Notes under the pieces: generated by a model
Told to the model about the DNA's origin: nothing
The model's database searches: none
Seen by the model: only the letters and a program-made list of their open reading frames with translations
Shown here: piece by piece, positions 37,606 through 46,323 of the stretch
Numbering within the stretch: position 1 is the first letter of the stretch
How the letters are laid out: each line of letters begins with the position of its first letter
From: Alistipes sp.
GTDB lineage: Bacteria > Bacteroidota > Bacteroidia > Bacteroidales > Rikenellaceae
DNA length: 62,326 nt
Direction of reading: 5' to 3'
Assembly (NCBI GenBank): GCA_020026435.1
Contig: JAHHQK010000008.1
Location: 1-62,326 of the forward strand
Program-made: the position numbers and the translations under genes

Positions 37606-37639
37606 AAGCCCGCCCTTCTGCAAGAAAGGCGGGCTTTTT
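37606..37639 (+). terminator. Intrinsic terminator of the polysaccharide locus plus arm
   Basis: A 9-bp G/C-rich stem (AAGCCCGCC at 37606-37614 with 37628-37636) has a partly paired loop and ends in TTTTT. Confidence 0.85.
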
Positions 37640-37650
37640 CGCAATATCCG

Positions 37651-37682
37651 GTTGCATTTCTGCGTTTTTTCCAGTAACTTTG
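37651..37682 (+). promoter_or_regulatory. Promoter of the amino-sugar kinase unit
   Basis: GTTG at 37651-37654, a 20-base spacer and TAACTTTG at 37675-37682 fit the Bacteroidota consensus with one mismatch in the -33 box. The start codon is 49 bases downstream. Confidence 0.65.
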
Positions 37683-37731
37683 GAGGTGGAACTTAACCTT
37701 TGACAACCAACAACCGGAACAACATCATCAC

Positions 37732-38829
37732 ATGAAGGCTGAATTACAGGAAATAGCGTCGCAATTCGCGTTGGAGGGCGCTATCACGGCAATCGACTCG
37801 CTGGGCGAGGGATTCATCAACGATACGTTCATCGTCCGCACGGCGGGAGACGCTCCGGACTACATCCTCCAGCGCAAAAACAAGAACATCTTTCCCGACA
37901 TTCCGGCCATGATGGAGAACATCCGCAAAGTGACGGACCACATCCGCCGCCGCGTTGCAGCCGCCGGAGGCGATCCCGAACGCGAGGCGATGAGCATCGT
38001 TGCGACCCGCGACGGGAAACTCTATCACGTGGACCCGCAGGGCGAATATTGGACCGTTTCGGTTTTCATCAGCGACACGATCGCCTACAACAAGGCCGAC
38101 TCCCCGGAACTGGCCCGCAAGGGCGGCGAGGGCATCGGCAAGTTCCAGTCCCAGCTGGCCGACTTCACCGAGCCGCTGGCCGAGACGATCAAGGGATTCC
38201 ACAACATCCGCCACCGCTTCGCCCAGTGGGACGAAGCACTGCGAGGCGACGCCGCAGGCCGTGTGAAAGACCTTGCGGAGGAGATCGGCTGGATCGAATC
38301 GCGCCGCGACGAGATGCTCGCCTTCTGGTCGAAGGTCGAGGACGGCACGATCCCCACGCGCGTAACCCACAACGACACGAAAATCAACAATATACTCTTC
38401 GACAAGCAGGGCGAGGTGCTGTGCGCCATCGACCTCGACACGGTGATGAACTCCACGTCGCTCAACGACTTCGGTGACGCCATCCGCTCCTACACCAACA
38501 CGGGCGATGAGGACGACCGCGACCTTTCGCGCGTGAGCATGTCCCTCGAAATGTTCCGCGCCTATACCGAAGGCTACCTGTCGCAGCGGGCCGGAGAGCT
38601 CACCCGGGCCGAACTCGACCACCTGGCATTCTCGGCCCGCTACATCACCTTCGAGCAGGTGCTGCGCTTTCTGATGGACTACATCGACGGGGACACCTAT
38701 TACAAAACGAAATACCCCGAGCACAACCTCGTGCGCACCCACGCCCAGTACAAACTGCTGCAGAGCATGGAAGAACAATACGACAAGATGTGTGAAACCG
38801 TACGGGAGACCGTCGCCAAATACAAATAA
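37732..38829 (+). CDS. N-acetylhexosamine 1-kinase-like phosphotransferase
   Basis: This 365-residue protein belongs to the APH-like kinase fold. It has a GEGFINDTFIV nucleotide loop at the N terminus, the Brenner motif HNDTKINNILFD (about residues 215-226, catalytic Asp) and AIDLDTVM (metal Asp, about 237). This combination, especially HNDTK, is that of NahK, which phosphorylates GlcNAc or GalNAc at C1 in the cytoplasm. Bacteroidota homologues are sometimes annotated as mucin-desulfating MdsC. The GalNAc left after lyase and GH88 action on chondroitin would be a natural substrate. It is followed 3 bases later by a CBM9-like protein. Confidence 0.85.
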   Translation: MKAELQEIASQFALEGAITAIDSLGEGFINDTFIVRTAGDAPDYILQRKNKNIFPDIPAMMENIRKVTDHIRRRVAAAGGDPEREAMSIVATRDGKLYHVDPQGEYWTVSVFISDTIAYNKADSPELARKGGEGIGKFQSQLADFTEPLAETIKGFHNIRHRFAQWDEALRGDAAGRVKDLAEEIGWIESRRDEMLAFWSKVEDGTIPTRVTHNDTKINNILFDKQGEVLCAIDLDTVMNSTSLNDFGDAIRSYTNTGDEDDRDLSRVSMSLEMFRAYTEGYLSQRAGELTRAELDHLAFSARYITFEQVLRFLMDYIDGDTYYKTKYPEHNLVRTHAQYKLLQSMEEQYDKMCETVRETVAKYK

Positions 38830-38832
38830 ACA

Positions 38833-39474
38833 ATGAAGATTCGCAAGATAGCAGGTATCGCGCCCGACGACCGGGCCGCCGTGGACAAGGCATTCGCCGG
38901 AATCGAGCCCCAGGCGGTGGCTTGCTGCAACTGGCCCGCGGAATTTCCCTATACCCCGGAAGTTGGCTTCCGGATGTTCCATACGGGCGACTGGCTGATG
39001 CTGCGCTTCGACGTTGCCGAACGCTACACGGCGGCACTGGTCACGGAGGACAACGGACAGGTGTGGACCGACTCGTGCGCCGAGTTCTTCATCGCGCTCG
39101 ACGAAGGGATGTACTACAACTTCGAAACCACCTGCATCGGACGGATGCTCCTCGGGGCCCACAAATCCCGGACCGAGGCCGAACACGCCTCGCCCGAAAC
39201 TCTGGCGGGTGTGAAACGCTACACGACGCTCCCCGGCGAGCCTTTTGCCGAGCGCGAGGGCGACAACCGCTGGTCGCTCACGCTGGCCATCCCCCCGCAG
39301 GCGCTTTTCCGGCATGCGCTGACCGACTGGAGCGGCCTCGAAGCCCGCATGAATCTCTACAAATGCGGCGACAAGCTCTCGCACCCCCACTTCCTCTCGT
39401 GGCAGCCGATCCGCGCGGAGAGGCCCGATTTCCACCGCCCCGAGTTTTTCGGAGAGGTGACCTTCGAACAATAG
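38833..39474 (+). CDS. CBM9-like protein
   Basis: This 213-residue protein lacks a signal peptide and resembles the carbohydrate-binding family 9-like domain proteins of Bacteroidota. The beta-sandwich strands include WLMLRFDVAERYTAALVTEDNGQVWTDSCAEFFI (about 55-85) and WSLTLAIPPQAL (about 150). Conserved Trp and Asp residues mark the binding face. It is translationally coupled to the NahK-like gene. A cytoplasmic sugar-binding or accessory role is possible but unproven. No enzymatic motif is visible. Confidence 0.78.
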   Translation: MKIRKIAGIAPDDRAAVDKAFAGIEPQAVACCNWPAEFPYTPEVGFRMFHTGDWLMLRFDVAERYTAALVTEDNGQVWTDSCAEFFIALDEGMYYNFETTCIGRMLLGAHKSRTEAEHASPETLAGVKRYTTLPGEPFAEREGDNRWSLTLAIPPQALFRHALTDWSGLEARMNLYKCGDKLSHPHFLSWQPIRAERPDFHRPEFFGEVTFEQ

Positions 39475-39609
39475 ACCGGCCGCATGGACCGGTAATTACG
39501 ACGGACAAACAGGCCGGCCGCGACAAGCCCCTCCCGAGGAGTTGCAAACGCCACGACATCGACCGACAACAAGGTTAAAACAGCGAAAAATACTAAATAC
39601 CATCAAACA

Positions 39610-41559
39610 ATGAACAACAAGTATTCACTACCCAAAGATGGCGGTCTGATTTCCGAATCGGCTCCGCGTGACATCATCCATCGTTACGAGAAGATCCGCA
39701 CCAAGGTCTACGAAAACGAGTACGAAGGTGTACGGTATGTCGCCGACAACATCGTCAAGGCGATCCGCACGTACAACGAAATCCACTGTTCGAACGAGGT
39801 TTACGAGGAGGCGCAGCCCTTCGTGCTGGGCCTCACGACGGGCCGCACGCCGCTGGGTCTCTACCGGGAACTGGTCAAACGCCACGAGCAGGGAGAGATC
39901 AGCTTCCGGAACGTCGCCGTCTACAGCCTCGACGAATTCTTCCCGATCCGGTCGACCGAACAGCAGAGCCGCAACTACCGCATCCACGAAGAGTTTCTCA
40001 ACCACATCGACATCCTGCCCGAGAATGTGCACATCCCCGACGGCATGGTTCCCGAAGAGCGTATCTCGGAGTACTGCGTTTCGTACGACCACGCCGTGAG
40101 CCACATCGACCTAATGATCATCGGCGTCGGCGAGGACGGCCAGATCGGCTTCAACGAGCCGGGCTCCTACTCCCGTTCGCGCACGCGGCTGGTGCAGCTG
40201 ACCTACAACACCCGCAAAATCCAGTCGGGCGCCTTCTTCGGTCTGGAGAACACGCCCAAGATGGCCATCACGATGGGCATCGACACGATCATGCGCGCCG
40301 ACCGCATCATCCTGATGGCCTGGGGCGAGGAGAAGGCCCGCATCGTGCAGCGGGTAGTCGAGGGGCAGATTACCGATCAGGTTCCCGCCTCCTACCTGCA
40401 GGCACACCAGAATATCGAGGTGGTGATCGACGAGAATGCCGCGCAGCTGCTCACCCGCGAGCAGACGCCGTGGATGGTGGGTCCCTGCGAATGGACGCCC
40501 AAGTTTGTCCGCAAGGCCGTGGTATGGCTCTGCGGCGTGGTGCAGAAACCCATCCTGAAGCTCACCTATAAGGATTATATCGAAAACTCGCTGGGCGAAC
40601 TGCTCGAACAGGGCCGCGCCTACGACCAGATCAACATCGACGTCTTCAACGACCTCCAGCACACCATCACGGGCTGGCCGGGCGGCAAACCCGACGCCGA
40701 CGACTCGACGCGTCCCGTAGCGTCGTCGCCCTTCCCCAAGCGGGTGATCATCTTCTCGCCACATCCCGACGACGACGTGATCTCGATGGGCGGCACGTTC
40801 ATCCGCCTCGTGCAGCAGGGACACGACGTGCATGTGGCTTACGAAACCTCGGGCAACGTGGCCGTGCACGACGACGTGGTACTGCAAAACATCGACACGG
40901 CCCGCGAGCTGGGCTATGGCGACCATTACGCCGAAGTAGAGAAGGTCATCGCCGGCAAGAAGAAAGGCGAACCCGAGCCGCGCCCGCTGCTCAATCTGAA
41001 AGGCTCCATCCGCCGTGCCGAGGCGCGTGCCGCCGTGCGCTCGTTCGGGCTGAATCCCGACACCAACGCCCACTTCCTCAACCTGCCGTTCTACGAAACG
41101 GGCGGCATCAAGAAGGGCCTGCTCTCGGAGAAGGACATCGAAATCATCGTCAAGCTGCTGCGCGAGATCAAGCCCCATCAGATCTACGCCGCCGGCGACC
41201 TGGCCGATCCCCACGGCACGCACCGCACCTGCATGGAGGCCGTGCTCGGCGCCCTCGAAGTCGTGAAGGACGACGAGTGGATGAAGGAGTGCCACCTGTG
41301 GCTCTACCGCGGCGCCTGGATGGAGTGGGATCTGGGCATGGTGGACATGGCCGTGCCCCTGTCGCCCGACGAGCTGATCATGAAACGCCACGCCATCTAC
41401 CGCCACCTCTCGCAGAAGGACATCATGCCCTTCCCGGGCAGCGATCCCCGCGAGTTCTGGCAGCGGGCCGAGGAGCGCACGCAGAACACCGCGAAGCTCT
41501 ACGACCAGCTCGGCATGGCCGAATATCAGGCTATCGAGGTCTTTGTGAAGATGTTTTAG
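39610..41559 (+). CDS. NagB-like domain fused to PIG-L deacetylase
   Basis: This 649-residue fusion has an N-terminal glucosamine-6-phosphate deaminase-like half (about 1-330) and a C-terminal PIG-L/LmbE N-deacetylase half (about 370-649). The deacetylase zinc motif PHPDDD lies near residue 385 and DPHGTH near 545. In the deaminase half the first catalytic Asp is kept (SLDEFF, Asp108), as are the later Asp176 and Glu183. The His of the catalytic triad is Gln178 (GEDGQIGFNEP instead of GEDGHIAFNEP). It may therefore bind but not deaminate, with the deacetylase half acting on an N-acetylated substrate. It is followed 48 bases later by an intact nagB. Confidence 0.9.
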   Translation: MNNKYSLPKDGGLISESAPRDIIHRYEKIRTKVYENEYEGVRYVADNIVKAIRTYNEIHCSNEVYEEAQPFVLGLTTGRTPLGLYRELVKRHEQGEISFRNVAVYSLDEFFPIRSTEQQSRNYRIHEEFLNHIDILPENVHIPDGMVPEERISEYCVSYDHAVSHIDLMIIGVGEDGQIGFNEPGSYSRSRTRLVQLTYNTRKIQSGAFFGLENTPKMAITMGIDTIMRADRIILMAWGEEKARIVQRVVEGQITDQVPASYLQAHQNIEVVIDENAAQLLTREQTPWMVGPCEWTPKFVRKAVVWLCGVVQKPILKLTYKDYIENSLGELLEQGRAYDQINIDVFNDLQHTITGWPGGKPDADDSTRPVASSPFPKRVIIFSPHPDDDVISMGGTFIRLVQQGHDVHVAYETSGNVAVHDDVVLQNIDTARELGYGDHYAEVEKVIAGKKKGEPEPRPLLNLKGSIRRAEARAAVRSFGLNPDTNAHFLNLPFYETGGIKKGLLSEKDIEIIVKLLREIKPHQIYAAGDLADPHGTHRTCMEAVLGALEVVKDDEWMKECHLWLYRGAWMEWDLGMVDMAVPLSPDELIMKRHAIYRHLSQKDIMPFPGSDPREFWQRAEERTQNTAKLYDQLGMAEYQAIEVFVKMF

Positions 41560-41607
41560 CGGCATCTGCGCAACGCCCCAAACATAAAAAACAAAACACA
41601 CTATCCC

Positions 41608-42408
41608 ATGCGTTTAATCATTGAGAATACCCCCCAGCAGGTAGCCCAGTGGGCCGCCAATTACATCATCGCCCAAATCAAGAACAAGGAGCAGTACACC
41701 TCGTCGCCCTTCGTGCTGGGCCTGCCGACCGGCTCGACCCCGCTGGAGACCTACAAGGAATTGATCCGCCGCCACAAGACGGGCGAAGTATCGTTCAAGA
41801 ACGTCATCACGTTCAACATGGACGAATATGTGGGTCTGCCCGAGGAGCACCCCGAAAGCTACCACTCGTTCATGTGGAACAATTTCTTCAAGCACATCGA
41901 CATCAAGCCGGAGAACGTCAACATTCTCGACGGCAACGCCGAGGACCTGGCCAAGGAGTGCGCCGACTATGAGGCGCGCATCGTCGAGGCCGGGGGCATC
42001 GACCTCTTCATGGGCGGCGTGGGCGAAGACGGACACATCGCCTTCAACGAACCGTTCTCGTCGCTCAACTCCCGCACGCGGCTCAAGACCCTGACCCAGG
42101 ACACGATCCAGGTCAACGCCCGGTTCTTCGGCGGCGACATCTCGCTCGTGCCGAAAACCGCACTGACGGTCGGCGTGGGCACGGTGCTGTCGGCCAAGAA
42201 GGTGCTGATCCTCGCCACGGGCCACAAGAAAGCCCGCGCAGTGCGCCACGGCGTCGAAGGTTCCTACAACCACCAGTGGACCATCTCGGCACTTCAGGTG
42301 CACCCCAACGGCATCCTGGTCTGCGACGACCCGGCCGCCGAGGAACTGCGCGTAGCCACCTACCGCTATTTCAAGGACATCGAGCGCGAAAACCTGATCT
42401 CGAAATAG
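41608..42408 (+). CDS. nagB: Glucosamine-6-phosphate deaminase
   Basis: This 266-residue cytoplasmic enzyme converts glucosamine 6-phosphate to fructose 6-phosphate and ammonia. All catalytic residues sit at the Escherichia coli numbering: Asp72 (NMDEYVGL), Asp141, His143 and Glu148 (GEDGHIAFNEP). The C-terminal part GHKKARAVRHGVEGSYNHQWTIS carries allosteric or phosphate contacts. It completes amino-sugar breakdown next to the kinase and the NagB/PIG-L fusion. A perfect 15-bp terminator follows. Confidence 0.96.
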   Translation: MRLIIENTPQQVAQWAANYIIAQIKNKEQYTSSPFVLGLPTGSTPLETYKELIRRHKTGEVSFKNVITFNMDEYVGLPEEHPESYHSFMWNNFFKHIDIKPENVNILDGNAEDLAKECADYEARIVEAGGIDLFMGGVGEDGHIAFNEPFSSLNSRTRLKTLTQDTIQVNARFFGGDISLVPKTALTVGVGTVLSAKKVLILATGHKKARAVRHGVEGSYNHQWTISALQVHPNGILVCDDPAAEELRVATYRYFKDIERENLISK

Positions 42409-42426
42409 GGTCGCACTCCCGACACG

Positions 42427-42462
42427 AAGACTCCCGCAGGGCCTGCCCTGCGGGAGTCTTTT
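42427..42462 (+). terminator. Strong intrinsic terminator after nagB
   Basis: A perfect 15-bp stem (42427-42441 with 42446-42460) has a 4-base loop and ends in TTTT. It also reads well on the opposite strand. Confidence 0.88.
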
Positions 42463-42509
42463 GCTGCTGCCCCGGCTGAGAACTCCGATGTCATTTTACA
42501 CCCGGATTA

Positions 42510-42540
42510 TTTGCCGAATGCCGGAAAAATTTTATCTTTG
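42510..42540 (+). promoter_or_regulatory. Bacteroidota promoter of the LacI gene
   Basis: TTTG at 42510-42513, a 19-base spacer and TATCTTTG at 42533-42540 match the consensus exactly, 26 bases before the ATG. Confidence 0.82.
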
Positions 42541-42566
42541 TAAAGTATTGCTTATACGGAGAAATC

Positions 42567-43592
42567 ATGGGAGCATCACTCAAAGACATCGCCAACCGGC
42601 TCAACCTCTCGAAGACGACCGTTTCGTGGGTCCTCTCGGGTCAGGGAGACAAAAAAGGAATCAGCGCGGAGACACAGAGCCGAGTGCTCGCCTGCGCCCG
42701 ATCTATGGCATACGAACCGAACCTGCTGGCCCGAAGCCTCAACACGGGCGTATCGAAAACCATCGGGCTGATCCTCCCCTCGATTTCGGACACCTTCTTC
42801 GCCCACATCGCCGACCGGATCGAGGCGGAAGCCGAGCAGGAAGGCTACTCGCTGATGATCGCCAGTTCGAACTCCGAAACCGAGCGGGAAAATGCCCTGA
42901 TACGGCTGTTCCGGTCGAAAAAGGTCGACGGCATCCTCATCGCCCCGGCCGATACCGCGGGGTGCGAGATCAACCGCCTTGCGGAGAGCGGCTGCCCGGT
43001 CGTGCTCTTCGACCGCAGTCTGGCAAAAACAGACGTCGGCTGTGTGGCGATCGACAACGAGGCGGACAGCCACTCGCTGGTCCGCCACCTTGCCGCCCGG
43101 GGATCGCGCAAAATAGCCATCATCACGACCTTCCCCCACCTCCCGACAATGGAACTGCGGCACAGGGGCTATCTCCGGGCACTGGCCGAAGCGGGACTTT
43201 CGGCCGATCCCCGCCTCTATGGAGAAGTGGCCTATGCCGGCTACCGGCAGCACGTCTGCGAGATCCTCGACCGCATCTTCGCCACGGTTCCCGACACCGA
43301 CGGATTTTTCTTCACCACACACATCCTCGCCACCGAAGCCCTGCGCTATTTCCACGACCGGGGCATCGACATCAGCAACGGGCGCCCGGGCCTCGCCTGC
43401 ATGCACGAAGAGCCTCTTTTCCGGCTGGCCGCCCCCCGGATGAGCATTGCCCGCTTCCCCGTCGAGGAGATCAGCGCTCATGCCGTGCGCATCCTGCTGC
43501 GGCAAATCCGCGAAAGCCAATCGCCCGGCTCCTCCCGCCCGGCTCCCGAATCGGTGGTACTACCCTGCCGCATGGAATTCCGGGACGAATAA
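42567..43592 (+). CDS. LacI-family transcriptional regulator
   Basis: This 341-residue repressor-type protein has the LacI helix-turn-helix and hinge at residues 1-60 (SLKDIANRLNLSKTTVSWVLSGQ, then YEPNLLARSLNTG). A periplasmic-binding-protein-like sensor follows (KTIGLILPSISDTFFAHIADRIE, then VDGILIAPAD and CPVVLFDRS). These proteins bind sugars or sugar phosphates and palindromic operators. It stands alone after nagB with its own promoter. The nearby amino-sugar genes or the polysaccharide locus are natural target candidates, since neither has another local regulator. The ligand is unknown. Confidence 0.93.
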   Translation: MGASLKDIANRLNLSKTTVSWVLSGQGDKKGISAETQSRVLACARSMAYEPNLLARSLNTGVSKTIGLILPSISDTFFAHIADRIEAEAEQEGYSLMIASSNSETERENALIRLFRSKKVDGILIAPADTAGCEINRLAESGCPVVLFDRSLAKTDVGCVAIDNEADSHSLVRHLAARGSRKIAIITTFPHLPTMELRHRGYLRALAEAGLSADPRLYGEVAYAGYRQHVCEILDRIFATVPDTDGFFFTTHILATEALRYFHDRGIDISNGRPGLACMHEEPLFRLAAPRMSIARFPVEEISAHAVRILLRQIRESQSPGSSRPAPESVVLPCRMEFRDE

Positions 43593-43636
43593 ACCGCCTG
43601 CAGGCGGACCTTTGTCCCGGCCCCCATCCCGACTCA

Positions 43637-43684
43637 CCCGACACGGCCTCCCGTCCCAGCTCTCCCGACACGGCCTCCCGTCCC
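43637..43684. repeat. 21-bp direct repeat, period 27
   Basis: The 21 bases starting CCCGACACGG at 43637 recur identically at 43664. A degenerate third start (CCGACACG) follows near 43691. It lies between convergent genes and has no spacer array character. Confidence 0.8.
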
Positions 43685-43719
43685 GGATCTCCGACACGCA
43701 CAGCCCTCCCGGATACGAA

Positions 43720-43751
43720 AGACCCGCAAAACAACGAAGTTCTGCGGGTCT
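43720..43751. terminator. Terminator between convergent genes
   Basis: AGACCCGCA at 43720-43728 pairs perfectly with 43743-43751. It can serve both the LacI gene and the minus-strand DUF4465 gene. Confidence 0.65.
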
Positions 43752-43774
43752 CTCTCCGGAAACTAATCTCTAAA

Positions 43775-44868
43775 TTATTTCTCGGGAATCAGGGCAATTT
43801 CGTCAAGACAGAAATAAACCGGATCTCTATCCGTGGCCGGATTAACTCCTTCGGGTTTGAAAACAAGCCGATCAACCTTACCCAACGACGAAAGGTCAAC
43901 CTTCACCCAATCACTCACCGGAACGCCGTTAACCACCATTTCGACACTCACACTGCCTACTTCCTTATCTTCGAGCGAGCCGATGATCCGGAATCCGCAG
44001 GTCCGGTCAGCCGCAGCCGTCGGAACGTATTTATAATAGGTTGCCACCATCGTCGCGGTTGCCATGTAGAGGTGATCGACCTGCCGCGGAGTTATCGCAA
44101 ATTCTATGGTAGGGTCGCCATACTGACCACCCATCATCCCATTCGAGTAGGCTAAAGCAAACGTCGGGGTTGAATTGGCTCCCGAAGCCGTATAAGCCGC
44201 AAACTGATTTTTGTAATCAAACGAGGTCGCCGTCGTATTGCAGATACGCGACAGCACAAAGCCTCCCCAAGTATCCATCTGCGTACCCCATGCCGTGCAG
44301 TCGCAATAATAGGATCCGAACCACACATTCTCGTCCAAGGAGGAGAAGAGCGGGCATCGAAAGTCAGTCCCATCGCACCGTCAGGATCGCCATACAGGGC
44401 CGCAAAAGGCTGGGCCCAAAAAACCGGAGAATGCTTGCTGGCAGCATCACCTCCAACCACCTCAATCTCGGTCAGAGCAACCGGTGTACCATCCAGCGCC
44501 TTCATCCCCTCGGCGTCCTCGAACGAGATCACCTCAAATTCCGGGGCGGCGGCTCCCACATGCACGGTACAGGTTGCCGATATAGAACCGTATGTAGCCG
44601 AGATTTTGGCGACTCCGACTGCCACACCCGTCACAAGGCCCGATTCGGAGACCGTCGCAAACTCCTTCGCATCCGAAGACCAGACCACCTTGTCGGTCGT
44701 ATTCGCCGGAGTCGGCGTTGCGGTGAGCTGCAGGGTTTCGCCCACGGTCAGATCTTTTTCCGTACAATCGAGCACAACGGCTGTCGCAGGGACGCGGGAA
44801 TCGCCGTCCTCATCCGAGCAGGCGGCCAAAGCGAAGGCCACAAACACAAAAAGCAAGAGTTTTTTCAT
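43775..44868 (-). pseudogene. DUF4465 lipoprotein (BtuH-like), frameshifted
   Basis: Two frames form one lipoprotein of about 364 residues. The first (from 44868) has a lipoprotein signal (LAAC), a bacterial Ig-like group 2 domain (about 28-105; VVLDCTEKDLTVGETLQLTATPTPA) and the start of a DUF4465 domain (SFEDAEGMKALDGT). It then loses the frame after GLTFDAR. The rest lies in another frame (up to about 44338): WGGFVLSRICNTT, YKNQFAAYTASGA, WVKVDLSSLGKVDRL and PVYFCLDEIAL, all diagnostic of DUF4465. The shift lies near 44338-44375 and is a single-base indel. A cobalamin riboswitch upstream suggests a corrinoid-binding surface protein of the BtuH type; this role is inferred. Confidence 0.85.
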
Positions 44869-45034
44869 CTTTCGTTTGATTTAAGTATGTTCGTAAAACA
44901 AAAAAATCCGCCCCGGGAACCTCCCGGAATCGAACCTTTTTTCACGCCCATACCCGTATTTCAGCCACGAAATACCAAGACCTGCGATGCTCCGTTCACC
45001 GCGGAGACACCCCGAAAAAAAGACTCTTCCTCGT

Positions 45035-45210
45035 CGGGAAGCTGCAAGGCAGGTCTTCTGGCTCGTCCCTGCCGCAACGCCTTCCCGGCCCTCGCGGACC
45101 AGTGGCTCAAGCATGTTGCGGCATCTCTCGGAACTTACAGCAGCGGGAACTGCTGCCGATTTTCACGGCATTCCCATTTAATCACACAGGGCCTCGCCAG
45201 ACCCTTTGTG
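45035..45210 (-). promoter_or_regulatory. Cobalamin riboswitch
   Basis: Read on the minus strand, this region shows the conserved parts of the adenosylcobalamin aptamer in order: AAATGGGAATGCCGTG (about 45179-45164), the CGGCAGCAG / CTGCTGTAAG stem region (about 45158-45134), and the B12 box AGCCAGAAGACCTGCC (45063-45048). Beyond it, a short hairpin (CTTCC / GGAAG) with a run of seven Ts may be the expression platform. It should turn off the downstream DUF4465 gene (start 44868) when corrinoid is plentiful. Edges are approximate. Confidence 0.88.
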
Positions 45211-45244
45211 AACCATTGCGGTGCAAATTTAGGAAATAAATTCG

Positions 45245-45252
45245 TATCTTTG
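45245..45252 (+). promoter_or_regulatory. fabD -7 promoter box
   Basis: TATCTTTG fits TAnnTTTG, 28 bases upstream of the fabD start. The -33 region lies inside or next to the oppositely oriented riboswitch leader and has no exact TTTG. Confidence 0.55.
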
Positions 45253-45280
45253 CCCCCGCAAACATAAAATTCGCAAAATT

Positions 45281-46162
45281 ATGAAGCACGCATACGTATT
45301 CCCGGGCCAGGGCGCCCAGGCCGTCGGAATGGGCAAGGACCTCTACGACAACGTTCCGGCCGCAAAGGAACTCTTTGAAAAAGCCAACGAGATCCTCGGA
45401 TTCCGCATCACCGACATCATGTTCGCCGGTACGGACGAAGAGCTGAAGCAGACCCGCGTCACCCAGCCCGCCGTATTCCTCCACTCGGTCATCATGGCCA
45501 AGGCGCTGGGCGTGAAGCCCGATGCAGCCGCCGGGCACTCCCTGGGCGAATTCTCGGCCCTCGTGGTTGCCGGAGCCCTCTCGTTCGAGGACGGCCTGAA
45601 GCTCGTTTCGAAGCGTGCCCTGGCCATGCAGGCCGCCTGCGAGGCCCAGCCCGGAACGATGGCCGCCATCCTCGGCCTGGAGGACAAGGTCGTGGAGGAG
45701 ATCTGCGCATCGATCGACGGCGTGGTCGTCGCCGCCAACTACAACTGCCCGGGGCAGCTGGTGATCTCGGGAGCCGTGGAGGCCGTAGATGCCGCCTGTG
45801 AGAAAGCCAAGGCCGCCGGAGCCCGCCGTGCACTGCGTCTGCCCGTGGGCGGAGCGTTCCACTCGCCCCTGATGGAGCCCGCCAAGCAGGAACTCGAGAA
45901 AGCCATCGCCGAAGCACCGTTCCAGACGCCCGTCTGCCCCGTCTACCAGAACGTCGACGCCAAGCCCTATACCGATCCCGCCGCCATCAAGGCCAACCTC
46001 ATCGCCCAGCTGACGGCCCCCGTGCGCTGGACCTACATCGTGCGCAACATGCTGGCCGACGGCGTGACGGAATTCACCGAACTCGGCCCCGGCAGCGTGC
46101 TGCAGGGACTCATCCGCAAGGTGGACGCCGGCGCAACCGTGGAATCGAAATCGACGCTGTAA
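45281..46162 (+). CDS. fabD: Malonyl-CoA:ACP transacylase
   Basis: This 293-residue enzyme moves malonyl groups from CoA to acyl carrier protein to feed fatty acid synthesis. The FPGQGAQ motif (residues 7-13), the nucleophilic serine in GHSLGEFSAL (Ser87), the Arg in SKRALAMQ (about 112) and the GGAFHSPLM histidine (about 193) are present. It is a single gene in its own unit, with a perfect terminator 17 bases after the stop. Other fab genes are not adjacent in this window. Confidence 0.96.
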   Translation: MKHAYVFPGQGAQAVGMGKDLYDNVPAAKELFEKANEILGFRITDIMFAGTDEELKQTRVTQPAVFLHSVIMAKALGVKPDAAAGHSLGEFSALVVAGALSFEDGLKLVSKRALAMQAACEAQPGTMAAILGLEDKVVEEICASIDGVVVAANYNCPGQLVISGAVEAVDAACEKAKAAGARRALRLPVGGAFHSPLMEPAKQELEKAIAEAPFQTPVCPVYQNVDAKPYTDPAAIKANLIAQLTAPVRWTYIVRNMLADGVTEFTELGPGSVLQGLIRKVDAGATVESKSTL

Positions 46163-46179
46163 AACAAGCCGATTTACTT

Positions 46180-46217
46180 AAAAATTAACGCCTTGATTTA
46201 CAAGGCGTTAATTTTTT
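46180..46217. terminator. Bidirectional terminator after fabD
   Basis: A perfect 16-bp stem (46180-46195 with 46201-46216) has an ATTTA loop and A/T tracts on both sides. Confidence 0.92.
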
Positions 46218-46262
46218 ACCCTTCGCCCGGAAAGAAAATTTATTAAATTTTATTAAAAACTT

Positions 46263-46294
46263 ATTGCATTTATTAAAGATAGTATATATATTTG
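46263..46294 (+). promoter_or_regulatory. Promoter of the ROK regulator gene
   Basis: ATTG at 46263-46266, a 20-base spacer and TATATTTG at 46287-46294 fit the consensus with one mismatch. The in-frame TTG at 46264 lies in the -33 box, which rules it out as a start. Confidence 0.65.
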
Positions 46295-46323
46295 CAGAGT
46301 TAGTTAAAAATGAGCCGGGAAGG

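Noticed and set aside
43637..43700. Possible CRISPR array
   Set aside because: There are only two full copies with a 6-base gap and no regular spacers or cas genes nearby.
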